Positions 16,222-23,619 of a DNA stretch of 64,000 nucleotides are shown here, piece by piece (position 1 is the stretch's first letter; each line of letters opens with the position of its first letter). Origin of the DNA: Thermoanaerobaculia bacterium (GTDB taxonomy: Bacteria > Acidobacteriota > Thermoanaerobaculia > Multivoradales > Multivoraceae); assembly GCA_022826745.1 (NCBI GenBank), contig JAJDUI010000029.1:18497-82496 (forward strand). Reading direction: 5' to 3'. A program made the position numbers and the translations under genes. The notes below the pieces were generated by a model. The model was not told the DNA's origin and did no database searches. It saw nothing but the letters and a program-made list of their open reading frames with translations.

Positions 16222-18261
16222 ATGGCCAGCCTGACCAGGGGACTCCACGAGCGCCCGGAGTCGTCTCCAACTCCGCCGCCGAAGGTCATCGACGTGATGA
16301 TCGACGCGGCGGTGCGCCATCTCCTGGGCCAGCGCCGGGACGACGGCCACTGGTGCGCTGAACTCGAGGGCGACACGATTCTCGAGTCGGAGTACGTGCT
16401 GCTGCTTCACTTCCTGGGACGCGGCGACGACCCGCGGGTCGCGGCGTGCTGCGAGCGGCTGCGCGGCCAGCAGCAGAGTGACGGCGGCTGGGCGATCTAT
16501 CCGGACGGGCCGACGGACCCGAGCGTCTCGGTCAAGGCCTACCTGTGCCTGAAACTCGCCGGTGACGATCCGCAGTCGCCGCGCATGGCCGATGCGCGCC
16601 GGGCGATCCTGCGGGCGGGCGGACTGCGCGCGTGCAACTCCTACACGAGGCTCTACCTGTCGATCTTCGGGCTGTGGAGCTGGCGGCGGTCGCCGGCGGT
16701 GCCTCCGGAACTCATCCTGCTGCCGCGCTGGTTCTACTTCAACCTGCACGAGATGTCCTCCTGGACGCGGACGATCGTCGTGCCGCTGTCGGTGATCTGG
16801 GCTCTCAGGCCGAGCGTGCCGCTCGATGTGACGCTCGACGAACTTCAGGCAGCAGAACGTCGGGGGAGGGGCGGCCCCGGACGCGACCGCAGGACTCTCC
16901 AGGAGTCCTTCTGGTCCGCTGTGTTCGCCGGCGTCAACGGCCTGATCAAGCTGGTGGAGGTCGTGGGCCCGGTGCCCCGGTGGCGGCGCCGAGCCCTGGA
17001 GAAGGCGGAGGAGTGGCTGATCGCCCACGTCGAGGGCTCGGATGGTCTGGGCGCCATCTTCCCGGCGATGGTCAACGCGGCCATCGCGTTTCGCTGCCTG
17101 GGCTACGAGGAGAGTCATCCCCTGGTCCAGGGCCAACTGCGGGAACTCGAACGGTTCGAGATCGAGGAGGCCGGAGAGATGCGGCTTCAGCCCTGCTTCT
17201 CGCCAGTGTGGGACACGGCGCTCTCGGTGGGCGCCCTGCTCGCGGCGGACGTGGACGGGAACGAGGCGCCCGTCCAGGAGGCGCTGGCGTGGCTGCTCGA
17301 CCGCGAGGTCACGGTTGGCGGCGACTGGCGGGAGAAGAGTCTCCAGGACGCCCCGGGAGGCTGGTGCTTCGAGTACCGGAACGACCTCTACCCCGACTGC
17401 GACGACACGGCGGAAGTCCTGCTGCTGCTGGCCGCGGTCCGCGGACGGACCGGCGAGCTGGAAACGCGGAGGCAGGCCGCGGCTGAGCGCGGGCAGCGCT
17501 GGCTTCTCGGACTGCAGAACCCGGACGGGGGTTGGGCGTCGTTCGACCGCTGCTGCGACAAGGAGGTCCTGACCCTCATCCCCTTCGCCGACCACAACGC
17601 GATGATCGACCCGAGCACACCCGACATCACCGCCAGGGTGATCAACGCCCTGCTGGCGCATGGCCACGCTCCGGACGATGGACCGCTGCGGCGCGCCACG
17701 GACTACCTGCTTCGGGAGCAGGAGAAGGACGGGAGCTGGCCTGGGCGTTGGGGCGCCAACGGCATCTACGGCACCTGGCTCGCGCTCTCCGCCCTGGGGC
17801 CGCTGGCCGCGCGGACAGACGGCCGCGCGGCGGAACGTCTGAGCCAGGCATGCCGTCGCGGCCGCCGCTGGCTCCTGGAGGTGCAGAACGAGGACGGCGG
17901 CTGGGGCGAGTCGCTTCGTTCCTACGACGACCCCGGCTTCAGGGGACGCGGGTGCAGCACGGCTTCCCAGACCGCCTGGGCGATGATGGGCCTGATCTCG
18001 TCGTTCGAGTCGCAGGTCTGGCGGGCCGATGCGGACCGGATCGTGTCGGCGTTGGACCGGGGCGTCGCCTTCCTGCACGAGCGTCAGCGCGAGGACGGCT
18101 CGTGGTACGACCGCGACTGGACCGGCGTAGGCTTCCCGCGCGTGTTCTACCTCCGCTACCACGGCTACGCGCAGTACTTCCCGCTCGAGGCGCTCGCCGC
18201 GTACAGACGGCTGGCCGCGCGGGAGTCCGGCGCGACCGGCGGCCAGGCGGCCGCCCACTGA
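16222..18261 (+). CDS. shc: Squalene-hopene cyclase
   Basis: The 679-residue class II triterpene cyclase makes hopene (or diplopterol) from squalene on the inner membrane face. The protonating acid motif is present as DCDDTA, with Asp392 and the pair Asp394/Asp395 equivalent to the bacterial DXDD. Repeated QW-type motifs (QQSDGGWAIYPDG, QNPDGGWASFDR, QEKDGSWPGRWG, QNEDGGWGES, QREDGSWYDRDW) are spread over both alpha-barrel domains. Length is normal for the family (about 630-680). It is followed after 33 bases by hpnH, giving the hopanoid operon order shc-hpnH-hpnA-hpnG. No Shine-Dalgarno sequence is obvious before the ATG. Confidence 0.95.
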   Translation: MASLTRGLHERPESSPTPPPKVIDVMIDAAVRHLLGQRRDDGHWCAELEGDTILESEYVLLLHFLGRGDDPRVAACCERLRGQQQSDGGWAIYPDGPTDPSVSVKAYLCLKLAGDDPQSPRMADARRAILRAGGLRACNSYTRLYLSIFGLWSWRRSPAVPPELILLPRWFYFNLHEMSSWTRTIVVPLSVIWALRPSVPLDVTLDELQAAERRGRGGPGRDRRTLQESFWSAVFAGVNGLIKLVEVVGPVPRWRRRALEKAEEWLIAHVEGSDGLGAIFPAMVNAAIAFRCLGYEESHPLVQGQLRELERFEIEEAGEMRLQPCFSPVWDTALSVGALLAADVDGNEAPVQEALAWLLDREVTVGGDWREKSLQDAPGGWCFEYRNDLYPDCDDTAEVLLLLAAVRGRTGELETRRQAAAERGQRWLLGLQNPDGGWASFDRCCDKEVLTLIPFADHNAMIDPSTPDITARVINALLAHGHAPDDGPLRRATDYLLREQEKDGSWPGRWGANGIYGTWLALSALGPLAARTDGRAAERLSQACRRGRRWLLEVQNEDGGWGESLRSYDDPGFRGRGCSTASQTAWAMMGLISSFESQVWRADADRIVSALDRGVAFLHERQREDGSWYDRDWTGVGFPRVFYLRYHGYAQYFPLEALAAYRRLAARESGATGGQAAAH

Positions 18262-18294
18262 CGCGATGCCCCCGAAAGGACCTTCCTGAGATCC

Positions 18295-19296
18295 ATGCGA
18301 ACCCCGCTCCACATGGTGACCGACAACCTGAAGCACCAGGTCAGGAACGCGCTCCTGGGCAGGCGCCGGTATCCGTTCGTCCTCATGCTCGAACCGCTCT
18401 ACACCTGCAACCTGGCCTGCCTCGGCTGCGCGGTGGAGCGGCACACGGGCAAGCTCAGGGACAGGCTGCCCGTCTCGGAGTGCCTCGACGCGGTGCGCGT
18501 GAGCGAGGCGCCCGTCGTTTCGATCTGCGGCGGCGAGCCAACGATCTACCCGGAGCTTCCGGAACTGATCTCCGGCATCATCGCTCGACGCCGGCACATC
18601 TACCTCTGTACGAACGCGCTGCTCCTGGACACGAAGGTGTTCGACCGGGTGCCCCCGAACAAGCGGCTGACGCTGAACGTCCACCTCGACGGCATGCGGG
18701 AGACCCACGACTTCGTGTGCGCCCGCGAAGGCGTGTTCGACAAGGCGATCGAGATGATCCGCGCGGCGAAGGAGCGCGGCTACCACGTCACGACGAACAC
18801 GACCGTCTTCAAGGAAACGAAGATCGATGAAGTCGAGGAGCTGTGCCGGTTCCTGCGCGACCTGGACATCGACGGCATGCTGATCTCACCCGGCTATCAG
18901 TACGAGTCGGTGGACCGGGACATCTTCCTCACCCGCCAGGACACCGAGCGGAAGTTCCGGCGCATTCTCGAGATCGCGGACGAGTACAAGCTGACTTCGA
19001 CTCCGATGTTCCTCGAGTTCGCAGCCGGGCTGCGGGACTACTCCTGCTCGCCCTGGAGCACCGTTACCCGAACGCCGCTCGGCTGGAAGGGGCCCTGCTA
19101 CCTGATCGGCAAGCGCCACTACGCGACCTACGAGGAGTTCTGGGAGGAGACGGACTGGGACTACTGGGAGTCGCGCGAGGATCCCCTCTGCACGAACTGC
19201 GCGATGCACTCGGGGTTCGAGGCGTCGGTCGTCCGCGACCTCCGGAAGAGTCCGAAAGACGCGCTGCGCCTTGCCGCCTGGCACCTGTCGGGATGA
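18295..19296 (+). CDS. hpnH: Adenosyl-hopene transferase HpnH (radical SAM)
   Basis: The 333-residue radical SAM enzyme has the cluster motif CNLACLGC (Cys38, Cys42, Cys45; CX3CX2C) followed by a GGEPTIYPELP SAM-binding stretch. HpnH joins the 5'-deoxyadenosyl group of SAM to hopene to give adenosylhopane, the first step of C35 bacteriohopanepolyol side-chain synthesis. The C-terminal CTNCAMHSGFEASVV segment is typical of HpnH. An AAAGGA ribosome site lies upstream of the ATG. It sits between shc and hpnA. Confidence 0.95.
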   Translation: MRTPLHMVTDNLKHQVRNALLGRRRYPFVLMLEPLYTCNLACLGCAVERHTGKLRDRLPVSECLDAVRVSEAPVVSICGGEPTIYPELPELISGIIARRRHIYLCTNALLLDTKVFDRVPPNKRLTLNVHLDGMRETHDFVCAREGVFDKAIEMIRAAKERGYHVTTNTTVFKETKIDEVEELCRFLRDLDIDGMLISPGYQYESVDRDIFLTRQDTERKFRRILEIADEYKLTSTPMFLEFAAGLRDYSCSPWSTVTRTPLGWKGPCYLIGKRHYATYEEFWEETDWDYWESREDPLCTNCAMHSGFEASVVRDLRKSPKDALRLAAWHLSG

Positions 19297-19322
19297 CGGC
19301 CGTGGCGGTCCGGCCCTGACGG

Positions 19323-20324
19323 GTGACGGTTCTCGTCACCGGCGGCACCGGGTTCGTCGGCGCGCACGTCGTCCGCGCGCTCCTCGCTCGGGGCCGGGAT
19401 CCCGTGCGCTGTCTGGCGCGGCCGGGCGGAGACCGCTCGAACCTCGACGGCTGTGAGGTGGAGATCGTCGAGGGGGACCTGCGGGAGCCGGCGAGTCTTC
19501 GGGCGGCCTGCGTGGGTTGTACCGAGGTCTACCACTGCGCCGCCGACTACCGCCTGTTCGTCCGCCGTCCGCGTGACATCCATGCCTCGAACGTCGACGG
19601 CACGCGCCACCTGCTGGCGGCGGCGGCCGAGGCGGGAGCGGAACGGATCGTCTACACGAGTTCGGTCGGCGCGCTCGGTCTGGAGCCAGGCGGTCGCACC
19701 GCGACGGAGACGACTCCCGTCAGCGAGGCGTCGATGGTCGGGCACTACAAGCGCAGCAAGTACCACGCAGAGCGTGCCGCCGTCGAGGCGGCCGCGGCTG
19801 GCGCTCCGGTCGTCATCGTGAATCCGTCGACACCGGTCGGCGAACTGGACCTCAAGCCGACGCCGACCGGGCGGATCATCGTCGACTTCCTGAACCGGAG
19901 GATGCCCGCGTACGTCGACACCGGACTCAACCTGATCGACGTGCGCGACGTCGCCCGCGGCCACCTGCTGGCCGCTGAACGCGGCCGGGTGGGCGAGAAG
20001 TACATTCTGGGGCACCGCAACGTCACCCTGGTCGAGATGCTGCGGATACTGGCCGAGATCACGGGGATCGAGGCGCCCCGGCTGCGGCTGCCGCACTGGC
20101 TGCCGGTCGGCGCCGCGGCGCTGGCGACCGGTTGGGCGCGGCTGGCCGGGGGCGAGCCCCGCGTCGCGCTCGACAGCGCGCGCATGGCGCGCCACCGGAT
20201 GTTCTTCGACGCCGGCAAGGCGGTCAGGGAGCTCGGCCTGGCCCAGGGTTCCATCCGGGAGGCGCTCGGACGCGCGGTGAGGTGGTTCGAGGAGAACGGC
20301 TACGTGAAAGGGCCGCGGCGGTGA
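19323..20324 (+). CDS. hpnA: Hopanoid-associated sugar epimerase HpnA
   Basis: This 333-residue extended short-chain dehydrogenase has the NAD(P)-binding loop TGGTGFVG (residues 6-13) and the catalytic YxxxK pair Tyr142/Lys146 (HYKRSKYHAE). The start is a GTG at 19323, 26 bases after hpnH. HpnA proteins occur in hopanoid clusters and resemble nucleoside-sugar epimerases. Their precise step in bacteriohopanepolyol maturation is not settled. Its stop overlaps the start of hpnG (TGATG), so the two are coupled. Confidence 0.92.
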   Translation: MTVLVTGGTGFVGAHVVRALLARGRDPVRCLARPGGDRSNLDGCEVEIVEGDLREPASLRAACVGCTEVYHCAADYRLFVRRPRDIHASNVDGTRHLLAAAAEAGAERIVYTSSVGALGLEPGGRTATETTPVSEASMVGHYKRSKYHAERAAVEAAAAGAPVVIVNPSTPVGELDLKPTPTGRIIVDFLNRRMPAYVDTGLNLIDVRDVARGHLLAAERGRVGEKYILGHRNVTLVEMLRILAEITGIEAPRLRLPHWLPVGAAALATGWARLAGGEPRVALDSARMARHRMFFDAGKAVRELGLAQGSIREALGRAVRWFEENGYVKGPRR

Positions 20325-21115
20325 TGGCGCCAGGTGGCCGGCCGCGTCCCACACCGGGTGCGCCGGCGCCCCCGCCGGCTTCTGGAGAGGAGACGGTCTA
20401 CCTCGCGGCGATGAAGTCCGAGGCTTCGGCTCTGCTGCGTCGGGTGGAGGGCGCCTTGCGCGTCCGGGATGGCGTGACGGCCGCTGCTGTCCGGGGCCGC
20501 ATCGGAGACCGGCCCGTCCAGGTGGCCGTCTGCGGAGTCGGCGAGCGGTCGGCACGGCGGGCCGCCGAGCGCTGCGTTCGTCTCGCCTCCCGGGGTTCCT
20601 GCGGCAGGGTCGTCTGGATCGGCATCGCCGGCGCCTTGTCGCCCGACCTCGAGGTCGGCGACCTGGTCGTCGGTCGGACCGTGTTGGCGCCGGACCAGCC
20701 GGCCATCGACCTCGACGAGACCCTGGTCGAGGCGGCCGCGGCCCGCGGTTGCCGCCGGGGCGTCCTGGTCACGGCGCCGGGGCTCGTGGTTACCGCCTCG
20801 TCCCGCGAAGCGTTGTGGCGGCGTACAGGTTTTCTTCCCACAACCGCCGTCGACATGGAGAGCTGGGCGGCGGCCGCGGTGCTCCGGCGTGGCGGCGTTC
20901 CCTTCGCCGCCGTGCGTGCGATCAGCGACACGGCGGCTGACCGGCTTCCGTCCTGGCTCGAACGCGCGTCGGCGGCCGGCGGCGACTCCTCACTGGGTCC
21001 GGTGGTTCGGGGGGCTCTGATGCGTCCCTCGGCCCTGATTCCCCTCGCGAAGATCCGCCTTCGGACGGCTCGCCTGGGCCATCGGCTGGCCGAAGTGGCC
21101 GCGGCTCTGGCCTAG
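20324..21115 (+). CDS. hpnG: Hopanoid nucleosidase/phosphorylase HpnG, with repeat-derived N-terminus
   Basis: The 263-residue protein belongs to the purine nucleoside phosphorylase/nucleosidase fold. The nucleobase-site motif VDMESWAAAAVL (Met178, Glu179) and the catalytic Asp202 in AISDTA are present. HpnG removes adenine from adenosylhopane to give (phospho)ribosylhopane, the step after HpnH. The start ATG overlaps the hpnA stop. The first 25 or so residues (Pro/Ala/Gly-rich, before VYLAAMKSEA) are encoded by sequence that contains a copy of the dispersed palindrome found elsewhere in gaps. They look like a non-conserved extension. Confidence 0.88.
   Translation: MAPGGRPRPTPGAPAPPPASGEETVYLAAMKSEASALLRRVEGALRVRDGVTAAAVRGRIGDRPVQVAVCGVGERSARRAAERCVRLASRGSCGRVVWIGIAGALSPDLEVGDLVVGRTVLAPDQPAIDLDETLVEAAAARGCRRGVLVTAPGLVVTASSREALWRRTGFLPTTAVDMESWAAAAVLRRGGVPFAAVRAISDTAADRLPSWLERASAAGGDSSLGPVVRGALMRPSALIPLAKIRLRTARLGHRLAEVAAALA
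20356..20379 (+). repeat. Dispersed palindromic repeat, copy A (inside hpnG 5' end)
   Basis: The stretch GGGTGC is followed by a perfect 7-bp hairpin GCCGGCG-CCCC-CGCCGGC at 20362-20379. The same hairpin with the same CCCC loop and the same GGGTGC lead-in occurs at 38699-38716. Here it falls within the first codons of hpnG. Confidence 0.75.
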
Positions 21116-21141
21116 TCGACGTCGGACTCCGCGTCGCGCGG

Positions 21142-21147
21142 TAAGGT
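21142..21147 (+). promoter_or_regulatory. Candidate -10 element (TAAGGT) before the LLM oxidoreductase gene
   Basis: GTAAGGTAC lies 40 bases before the ATG at 21187; the same TAAGGTAC string occurs at 28756 before another transcription unit. No strong -35 sequence is seen. Confidence 0.35.
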
Positions 21148-21186
21148 ACGCGCCGCACGACGCAATCTGCTTGACGGAGCCCTCGA

Positions 21187-22089
21187 ATGCGATTCAGCTA
21201 CTGGCCCGCCCCCACGATGCCCTGGTCCGACCTGCTGGAGATGTCCCGGCACGTGGAGGCGACCGGTTGGGACGGCATCTGGTACGCCGACCACTTCATG
21301 CCGAACGACGAGGACACGTCGGCGCCGTGGGCGGAGTGTTGGACCACGATCGCGGCCCTGGCCGCTGCCGTGCCGCGGGTGCGGATCGGTCCGCTGGTGA
21401 CCGGCAACACCTACCGGCATCCGGCCGTGCTGGCGAAGATGGCGGCGACGATCGACCACATCTCGGGTGGCCGGGTCGTACTGGGCCTCGGCGCCGGCTG
21501 GCAGGAGAACGAGCACCTGGCCTACGGCATCCCCTTCTACACGCTGGGCGAGCGGCTCCGCCGGCTGGACGAGGCCTGCCGGGTGATCAAGGCGCTGTAT
21601 GGCCGGCGGAGCGCCAGCTTCGTCGGCGATGCCTACGATCTGATCGACGCACCGCTCGAGCCGAAGCCGGTTCAGGATCCGTTGCCGCTGATGATCGGCG
21701 GCGGTGGCGAGAAGGTGACCCTTCGGATCGCCGCCCAGCACGCCGACGAGTGGAACGTCTGGGGAACGGTGGACATCCTCAAGCACAAGATGGCCGTGCT
21801 CGACGCCCACTGCGAGAATGTCGGGCGCGACCCGGCCGAGGTCGAGCGGTCCGCGGTGGCGCTCCTGTTCCTGAGCGACAATGGGGCCTTCCTGGCCAAG
21901 GCTCGGGCGCGTGGTTCGGCGATGCCGTCGAACATCGGCGGCGTGGCGGAGATCACCGACGCGGTCGGCGCCTACCGCGACGCCGGCGTGGACGAGTTCA
22001 TCGTGCCGGCGTTCAACCTGGGCGGAAGGGACCAACAGAAGGAGATCCTCGACCGGTTCATCGAGGAGGTCGCGCCGGCGTGTCGCTGA
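21187..22089 (+). CDS. LLM-class flavin/F420-dependent oxidoreductase
   Basis: The 300-residue protein has the luciferase-like monooxygenase TIM-barrel signatures. These are GWDGIWYADHFMP near the N-terminus, VRIGPLVTGNTYRHPAVLAKMAATIDHISGGR-type strand/helix order, GLGAGWQENEHLAYG, and PLMIGGGGEKVTLRIAAQHADEWN. Length and motifs fit the F420-dependent subgroup (TIGR03560-like). These enzymes move hydride or oxygen using reduced F420 or FMN; cofactor and substrate cannot be fixed from sequence alone. A CGGAGC ribosome site precedes the ATG. It follows hpnG by 71 bases and has its own candidate promoter, so it is probably not part of the hopanoid operon. Confidence 0.88.
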   Translation: MRFSYWPAPTMPWSDLLEMSRHVEATGWDGIWYADHFMPNDEDTSAPWAECWTTIAALAAAVPRVRIGPLVTGNTYRHPAVLAKMAATIDHISGGRVVLGLGAGWQENEHLAYGIPFYTLGERLRRLDEACRVIKALYGRRSASFVGDAYDLIDAPLEPKPVQDPLPLMIGGGGEKVTLRIAAQHADEWNVWGTVDILKHKMAVLDAHCENVGRDPAEVERSAVALLFLSDNGAFLAKARARGSAMPSNIGGVAEITDAVGAYRDAGVDEFIVPAFNLGGRDQQKEILDRFIEEVAPACR

Positions 22090-22121
22090 CGCCTGGAATC
22101 TGCGCCTAGAATCTGTCAGGC

Positions 22122-23600
22122 GTGGAGAGACACGGAAAGGGAGGCGAGGGCGGAGACCCGCGGTCCGCCAATGGGGGAGTGGCTCGTTCCGACCTCCGGA
22201 TGTCGCCTGAGGCCATGCTGGCTCTGGCCGCAAAGGCGGCTGAGCTTGCGGTGGCGCGGATCGAGAGCCTGCCTCGCGAGAACGCCTGGGACGGGGAGTT
22301 CCAGGAAGGGCTCGAACGGATTCTGCTCGAGAAGCCGCCGGAGAAAGGTCGCCCCGCTGAGGAGGTCCTGCAGCGGGCCGTGGAGGACATCCTCCCGATG
22401 ACGACCCGGCTGGACCACCCACGCTGCTTCGGCTTCGTTCCGTCGGAACCGACATGGCCCGGTGTGGTCGCGGACTTTTTGGCCTCCGCGTGGAACGTGA
22501 ACGCCTGCACCTGGCTGGTCGCGAGCGGTCCTAGCCAGGTCGAACTCGTCGTGCTGGACTGGTTTCGACGCTGGTTGGGCTACCCCGAAGGTTCGGGCGG
22601 GTTGCTGACCAGCGGCGGTTCCGCCGCCAGCATCGACGCCTTCGTGGCGGCCAGGGAAGCGGCCGGCAATCCGGAGCGTCCATCGGTGTACATGAGCGAC
22701 CAGAGCCACGGCGCGCAGGCTCGTGCCGCGATGATCGTCGGCGTCAGGCAGGATGCCATTCGGCAGATCCCGACGGACGGCACCTTCCGCTTGGACATGG
22801 GGGCTCTCGCGCGTGCCGTGGCGGAGGACCGCGACGCGGGCTTTACGCCCATGGCGGTCTGCGCCAATGCCGGGACGTCGAGCACGGGAGCGATCGATCC
22901 GCTGCGGGCGATGGCGGATTTCTGCCAGGCGGAGGACATCTGGCTCCACGTGGATGCTGCCTACGGCGGCTTCGCGACGATCACGGACAAGGGCGGTGAG
23001 CTTCTCAGCGGCATCGAGCGAGCCGACTCGGTCGGGCTGGACCCCCACAAGTGGCTGTTCCAGCCATACGAGGTGGGCTGCCTGCTCGTGAAGGATGCCC
23101 GAACGCTCGAGAGCGCCTTCGGCTTTCGCCCGACGGTTCTCCAGGACACCGTCTGGGGGGCGAACCATCCGAACCTGGACGACCGCGGCCTGCAACTGAG
23201 CCGGTCGTTCCGCGCCCTGAAGATCTGGATGTCGATTCAGACGTTCGGCATGTCCGCGTTCAGGCGGGCCGTGTCGAAGGGGATGGAACTCGCCAGGCGT
23301 GCCGAGCAGTACGTCCAGGAGAGTCGCACCCTGGAACTGCTGGCGCCAGCGTCGCTTGGCATGGTCTGCATGCGGGTCAACCCGGAAGCCCCAGGTCTGG
23401 AGGACGACACGCTCGAGGAGGTCAACCGGGAGGTTCTCGCTCGTCTCTTCTGGGACGACCGCGCGTTCGTTTCGTCAACGTCTCTCAGGGGGACCTTCTC
23501 GCTCCGTCTCTGCATCATCAACCACTCGACGGGTTGGGACGATGTGCGGGAGACGCTGGAGGCGATGGAACGTTTCGGCGAGGCCGCGCTGGCGGCGTGA
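22122..23600 (+). CDS. PLP-dependent group II decarboxylase (aromatic-L-amino-acid decarboxylase-like)
   Basis: The protein is 492 residues from the GTG at 22122, or 466 from the ATG at 22200, which is closer to usual family length. Features are HPRCFGFVPSEPTWPGVVADF, the LLTSGGSAAS phosphate-binding region, HVDAAYGGF with the PLP-ring aspartate, and DPHKWLF with the Schiff-base lysine (Lys310 counting from the GTG). The family decarboxylates aromatic or acidic amino acids to amines; specificity is not evident. It is cytoplasmic, with no signal sequence. It follows the LLM gene by 32 bases, and a TAGAAT hexamer is at 22107-22112. Its 3' end faces the GWxTD/VWA gene. Confidence 0.9.
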   Translation: MERHGKGGEGGDPRSANGGVARSDLRMSPEAMLALAAKAAELAVARIESLPRENAWDGEFQEGLERILLEKPPEKGRPAEEVLQRAVEDILPMTTRLDHPRCFGFVPSEPTWPGVVADFLASAWNVNACTWLVASGPSQVELVVLDWFRRWLGYPEGSGGLLTSGGSAASIDAFVAAREAAGNPERPSVYMSDQSHGAQARAAMIVGVRQDAIRQIPTDGTFRLDMGALARAVAEDRDAGFTPMAVCANAGTSSTGAIDPLRAMADFCQAEDIWLHVDAAYGGFATITDKGGELLSGIERADSVGLDPHKWLFQPYEVGCLLVKDARTLESAFGFRPTVLQDTVWGANHPNLDDRGLQLSRSFRALKIWMSIQTFGMSAFRRAVSKGMELARRAEQYVQESRTLELLAPASLGMVCMRVNPEAPGLEDDTLEEVNREVLARLFWDDRAFVSSTSLRGTFSLRLCIINHSTGWDDVRETLEAMERFGEAALAA

Positions 23601-23619
23601 AGGCCGCCGCTGGCCGCTT

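Noticed and set aside
16180..18786. 868-residue open frame on the minus strand across shc and hpnH
   Set aside because: It is antisense to clear, motif-bearing genes. High third-position GC creates such open shadows; it has no domain, signal or ribosome site.
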